A DNA stretch of 64,000 nucleotides from Sordariomycetes sp. S80-01Y (Eukaryota > Ascomycota > Sordariomycetes): assembly GCA_037042185.1 (NCBI GenBank), contig JAXQJY010000023.1, positions 868,001 through 932,000 of the forward strand, given 5' to 3'. Below, piece by piece: positions 60,351-64,000 of the stretch; positions within the stretch are counted from its first letter, which is position 1, and every line of letters starts with the position of its first letter. The position numbers were made by a program, and so were the translations under genes. The notes under the pieces were generated by a model that was given only the letters and a program-made list of their open reading frames with translations, ran no database searches and was not told the origin of the DNA.

Positions 60351-60362
60351 GGTACGTACCTT
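60351..60362. promoter_or_regulatory. 12-bp palindrome AGGTACGTACCT, copy 3
   Basis: Same dyad as at 45720 and 48509. It lies 1.6 kb before the CON7 start codon, in the long leader/promoter region. A nine-base partial match, GTACGTACC, occurs at 54780. Confidence 0.45.
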
Positions 60363-60401
60363 GTACTGCCGCTCCGCACTTGGCCAAGCCAGAGCCCACT
60401 G

Positions 60402-60431
60402 GCAGAGGCAGAGGCAGAGGCAGAGGCAGAG
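60402..60431. repeat. GGCAGA hexamer repeat, five units
   Basis: Five perfect tandem units of GGCAGA in the non-coding region before the CON7-type gene. A similar purine-rich imperfect extension follows. Confidence 0.9.
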
Positions 60432-60961
60432 GGCCAGCACCTCAGATGGAGAGGCAGAGGGAGAGCAAGGTACAGGGGTCTTGGAGCTGCAGTCCATTCT
60501 GATGCAGCTCTTCACCTGGGATTCGCCCTCGTGAATGGGAAAAGGCCCTCAAATTTGTGCCAGCAACGAGAAAAATCGTCGCTCTCGCTGCCGTCCTCGT
60601 CTCCTCTCTCTGCGACTTGCATTCCCTGAGCAATTCGTAATCGGCTCACCCCCTGCAGCCTCGGCCGCATTCGACAAGGACGACGGCGACGACGACGACG
60701 ACACGGACATCTCGCTGCCACCACCTCGCGCGCGCGCACCGCAACTGACTGCTTGCAGACGCGCGAGTCAAGGCAGGACTCGAGCGGCACGTCCGGCACC
60801 ACCTGGCCGTGGAGAGGAGCCTGGAGATCGACTGCGCAGCCAGATTGCCAGCACCAGCGCCAGACCAAACTGGGCATCCTTGCGCTGAGCACTGGGAATT
60901 GACCACCACCCTCGTGGGCCCTTGGAGAGCGCGCTACTGTACGGAAATAACCCGATCCACG

Positions 60962-60974
60962 CCCCCCCCCCCCC
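60962..60974. repeat. Homopolymer run of 13 C
   Basis: Thirteen consecutive C bases in the long leader region. The exact length may be a sequencing estimate. Confidence 0.8.
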
Positions 60975-61127
60975 TTCCGCTCCCAAGCACCCAAGCCAGC
61001 CTATACCGCCTTCTGGATCTGTTTCGATAAGCGTCCCACAGCGCTGGCTTTGCAGTGGGCACTGTCGGCTGTCCCCAAGCCCTTGGAAACCGTCCCGGGA
61101 GTTCGCACATATTAGCGCTCGCTTTTA

Positions 61128-61150
61128 CCTCACCTCACCTCACCTCACCC
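61128..61150. repeat. ACCTC pentamer repeat in CON7 leader region
   Basis: Four ACCTC units plus ACC, followed nearby by three GAGGCAC-type units (about 61175-61200) and a second CCTCACCTC at about 61315. These are pyrimidine-rich promoter or leader sequence. Confidence 0.8.
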
Positions 61151-61404
61151 GCTCACCGTCTACTCTAGCGGCGCGCGAGGCACGAGGCACGAGGCACCCA
61201 GACATCGAGAAACGGGATTCCCATCCCTCCTCACACTGCGCTGAACCAGCAGCAGCGACTCGCAACTGCTTTACCTGAACCTGACCTCACGGCTCACGGT
61301 CGCAGCCGCCATTACCTCACCTCAGTAACGAGTATCGCGTGCGGTTTTCAGCTGCTTCCGGCTCCCCCGCCCATCGGACGCGCTCGCGCTTCCCTCGCCC
61401 TCAC

Positions 61405-61445
61405 AACACACACACATACACACACACATAACATAACACATACAT
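61405..61445. repeat. CA-rich microsatellite
   Basis: Imperfect (CA)n with TA interruptions in the leader of the CON7-type gene. A likely length-variable tract. Confidence 0.75.
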
Positions 61446-62003
61446 CATCTTTTTTCCCACGCATCCGCCGACGGAACCAGCGTGCTGCCATCAGCAGAGA
61501 CAGGACAAGCACAAGCACAACCACAACCCATCTTTCATCCACCGACGCCGCCCGCAACCGCACAATATCATCGCGGCGAATCATCCATCTATCAGCACCC
61601 CCTTTAGCCCAATCTTGAGCTTGCGCTAGCCTTAGCTCTCTTGGCTGGGCCCTCCTCGGCAGCCACCCTACCAACCAGACTTCAAACTATAAACTAGCTT
61701 CGCGCTCCCCAAAATCCGCTGCAGGAAGCCTTAGCCTCCTTTGAGACTCTAGCTTCAGGATCGCCCCAGGAGCCCCCCCGCCAGTACTTGTACCGGTTCC
61801 TGACGCCAACCACCACCGGCTGTTATCAACGACTTCGCATCCGGCTACCTTGTGGATTTTGCTTCTCTGAACACCTTCCGCCGAAGCCTATCTTTTCAAG
61901 CTTCTCTGTTCTGACAAGTCTGTTCCGAAGCCACATCGCCGCGGCCTGCCTCGGGAAGACATCGTGCCCTGATAAAAAAGCGCCCGTCCGTCCCAAGTGT
62001 GGC

Positions 62004-63653
62004 ATGTACTCCGAGCCAAGTCAAGCGCAGCATCACGCCAACGTTGACCATCGATACGCGGCACGACCAGAGACCTCGTCTGCACCCTCGCTCGCACCCC
62101 AAAGCCATATGGACCGAGGGACCAGCGATTACACGCAGACAGGTTTGCCATCGCCGTACCCCAGCAACTTCGGCGACAACAGCTCTGAAGCCTCGCCGGC
62201 CGCGCACGCACCCACCGCGCAGTATCCCGTTAAGCAAGAGGTCAACTACGCACCGTCGACGGCTCCCGCCTCTCCGTACGGCGTTTACCCTGCTTCGGTA
62301 CGCTCCGGTTCGTTGCACGAGTCTCAGTTGCCGCGCACATACCACCCAACCAACACCGCAGGGGCAGCAAGTATGGCTCAGCAACAGCAAAACAGTCCGT
62401 CTATGCCCCAGCACCAGCAGGATGGGACAAACCATCAAACCCCAGCTGCCAACAATTCTGACAACGGTACTCAAATAGATCCGTCCATTGCACAGCCAAG
62501 CCCTACCTACGCCTACAGCCAGCAGCCCACGTATCCTCCGAACCCAGAGATGCCGCACGGCTACTCCCCTCACCCCGGCGGCCCAATGTACGCCCAGCCG
62601 CGACCAGACTGGGGAGGCTATGGCGGACACGGAGCCCCCCCAATGGGGGGGCAACATCCCGTGTACGCGCATCCGCATCCCGCAGCGGCTGCCCAGCAGC
62701 GGCCCAGCCAGGTACGTTCTGAAGAAGGCAGCATCCGTGGCGGTAGCCACGCGCGATGGACGACGGCGGACTTGGGCGCAGACAGGAGCGAGACTTGCTG
62801 CTACGGGACCAAAAGCCGCGTCTGGAGCTAAGCTTGCTGACTCGTAAATAGGTTTATTCGTTTGTTCCGATTCCAGGCGCCCAGCAGCACAAGCGCCCAC
62901 GTCGACGATATGAGGAGATTGAACGAATGTACAAGTGCGGCTTCCAAGGCTGCGAAAAGGCCTACGGCACGCTGAACCACCTGAATGCGCATGTTACGAT
63001 GCAGTCGCACGGCCCCAAGCGAACGCCTGAAGGTATGTTTCACCAAGACCATTCGATGTTTTGGCGCCTCGTCTCGGAAACGGTTGGCCGCCAGTTAGGC
63101 GCGTTGCTGTACTCGGGATTCCCTGGCTCTCGTCTCCACGGGAGCATCATTTTAGCCGCGCCGGGATGTTCCACTAGCGCATCCCAAACTAGCGCGACCA
63201 CTCAATGATGGACGGCATCAGAAGCTGACTGGTGACGTGCAGAATTCAAAGAAATCCGCAAGGAGTGGAAGGCTCGCAAGAAGGAGGAGGAGAACCAGCG
63301 CAAGGCGGAAGAGGAGCGCATGCGCCAGGCGCAGCAAGCTGCCGCCGTTCAGAACGGACCTCCGGAATCCCAGGGCGACGGCACTCCCACCTCGTACGCA
63401 GGCGCCCGCCCCGTGACGCTCCCCCCCATCGGATACCAGCAGTACCCCCCAGGGAGCGGCGTGCCTCAACAGCAAGCTCTGCCGGCCGAGTACGGGCAGG
63501 GTAACGTATACCACCAGAACTACCCTCCCCAATCCCCGTACGGCCAGCCCCAGGGAGGCATGTACAGCCAAGGTAAGCATAGATCTGTAGCTCTTCACGA
63601 CGCGGGAGGCTAACAGCGCCGCAGCGAACGGTGGTCAGCCGCACGGCCACTAG
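62004..63653 (+). CDS. CON7: C2H2 transcription factor of the CON7 family
   Basis: A nuclear regulator of conidiation and infection-related morphogenesis in Magnaporthe. Four exons, 62004-62711, 62852-63032, 63243-63572 and 63625-63653, give 415 aa. The first 240 residues are Pro/Gln/Ser-rich and disordered. The single C2H2 finger is KCGFQGCEKAYGTLNHLNAH, extended by VTMQSHGPKRTPEEFKEIRK, the signature of this family. A basic coiled segment (KEWKARKKEEENQRK) and a second Gln/Pro/Tyr-rich region follow, ending NGGQPHGH. The start is the first in-frame ATG. The frame stays open for about 70 codons upstream without an ATG. Introns of 139-210 nt are longer than usual here. Confidence 0.9.
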
Positions 63654-64000
63654 TCGTTCCACAAGGTTCCTCAGCGCCAGGGACGGCGTTTCCCGCCCAA
63701 GGCCATCGGGGGCGGAATAAGCGCACGGGGGCTCTCAAATGGATCTGCCTCGCAGCACCGACTCAAGGTCGGAATCTATGGGATAACAAGTCAAGGTCTC
63801 TAGTCTCGCGACTACTGGTAGTTGGGGGGGATTTTGCATTGGAGCGGGAGGGGTGGCGCAAGGAGGGTTTGCTTTGCCGATTTGAGTAACGGGGGACACG
63901 GAGTTTGATGAATTTTTCTCGATGTTTATTTCGGAAGGAGATGATGAGTTTCAAGCGTCCCACGACGCGTGATACCCCTACCGCTGGAAGAAGGGGGGGG
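63654..64000. other. CON7 3' region to window edge
   Basis: About 350 bases after the CON7 stop. It is G-rich in places and ends in a G run at the window edge. I see no further gene. Confidence 0.3.

Larger units (their letters stand above)
51243..62003. other. Almost 11 kb without a recognisable gene
   Basis: Many open frames exist on both strands, the longest about 300 codons at 58149-59054. Their translations are Arg-, Ser-, Cys- and His-rich without domains, and they show no sensible splice joins or C-ending codon bias. GC content stays near that of the rest of the window, so this is not AT-rich, RIP-mutated repeat DNA. Small structures (palindromes and tandem repeats) are listed separately. 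The last 900 bases look like promoter and 5' leader of the CON7-type gene. The rest could be regulatory DNA or non-coding transcripts. Confidence 0.5.

Noticed and set aside
61896-62900. 334-codon minus-strand frame opposite the CON7-type gene
   Set aside because: It is the antisense shadow of the Pro/Gln-rich CON7 coding exon.

Overview
The window looks like nuclear DNA of a filamentous ascomycete (Pezizomycotina, most probably Sordariomycetes). The signs are many 47-60 nt GT-AG introns, C-ending codon preference, a class VI (division III) chitin synthase, a CON7-type C2H2 regulator, a SAT4/rhodopsin-type seven-helix protein, Zn2Cys6 regulators and spliced ribosomal-protein genes. I rebuilt 24 protein genes with confidence, exon by exon; each joined reading frame is open and a multiple of three. 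Three further small genes are weaker.

Layout. 1-8.8 kb: a carbohydrate block with the 5' part of a chitin synthase (minus strand, running off the left edge), then a bacterial-type nucleotide-sugar 6-dehydrogenase and an intracellular GH18 enzyme. 9-11.3 kb: a SnoaL-like protein, a small DUF7704-type membrane protein and a 43-aa microprotein. 11.7-26.9 kb: housekeeping genes, namely RAD9, an RCC1/ATS1-like propeller, prephenate dehydrogenase, an uncharacterised Cys-rich protein, an Mpv17/PMP22 protein, ESCRT-II VPS22, a DnaJ co-chaperone and mitochondrial glutamyl-tRNA synthetase. 27-28.5 kb: two doubtful small ORFs. 28.8-32.5 kb: divergent ribosomal genes eL32 and uS9 sharing one promoter, then AAR2. 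33.8-39.4 kb: a compact putative ureide/nitrogen-scavenging cluster (Zn2Cys6 factor, DAL5-type permease, M20 N-carbamoyl amidohydrolase). 40.9-42.2 kb: a SAT4-type membrane protein. 46-51.2 kb: alternative NADH dehydrogenase and the DEAD-box helicase DBP2 with its unusually long intron. 51.2-62 kb: nearly 11 kb in which I recognise no gene. 62-63.7 kb: a CON7-type transcription factor.

Genes that may work together. (a) Chitin synthase, nucleotide-sugar dehydrogenase and GH18 could make and trim an amino-sugar polymer containing an oxidised sugar. (b) The 33.8-39.4 kb trio looks like import and hydrolysis of an N-carbamoyl or ureido compound. The promoter shared by permease and hydrolase holds repeated CCGACGGCGG blocks, a CGG-N10-CCG palindrome and five GATA elements. 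(c) eL32 and uS9 share a promoter with a TTAGGGTTT telobox and a CACGTG box. (d) CON7 and a class VI chitin synthase, linked as regulator and target in Magnaporthe, lie at opposite ends of the window.

A 12-bp perfect palindrome, AGGTACGTACCT, occurs three times: upstream of the NADH dehydrogenase, upstream of DBP2, and in the long region before CON7. I saw no tRNA, rRNA, CRISPR array or intact transposon by eye. Functional calls rest on recognised motifs; no database search was run.
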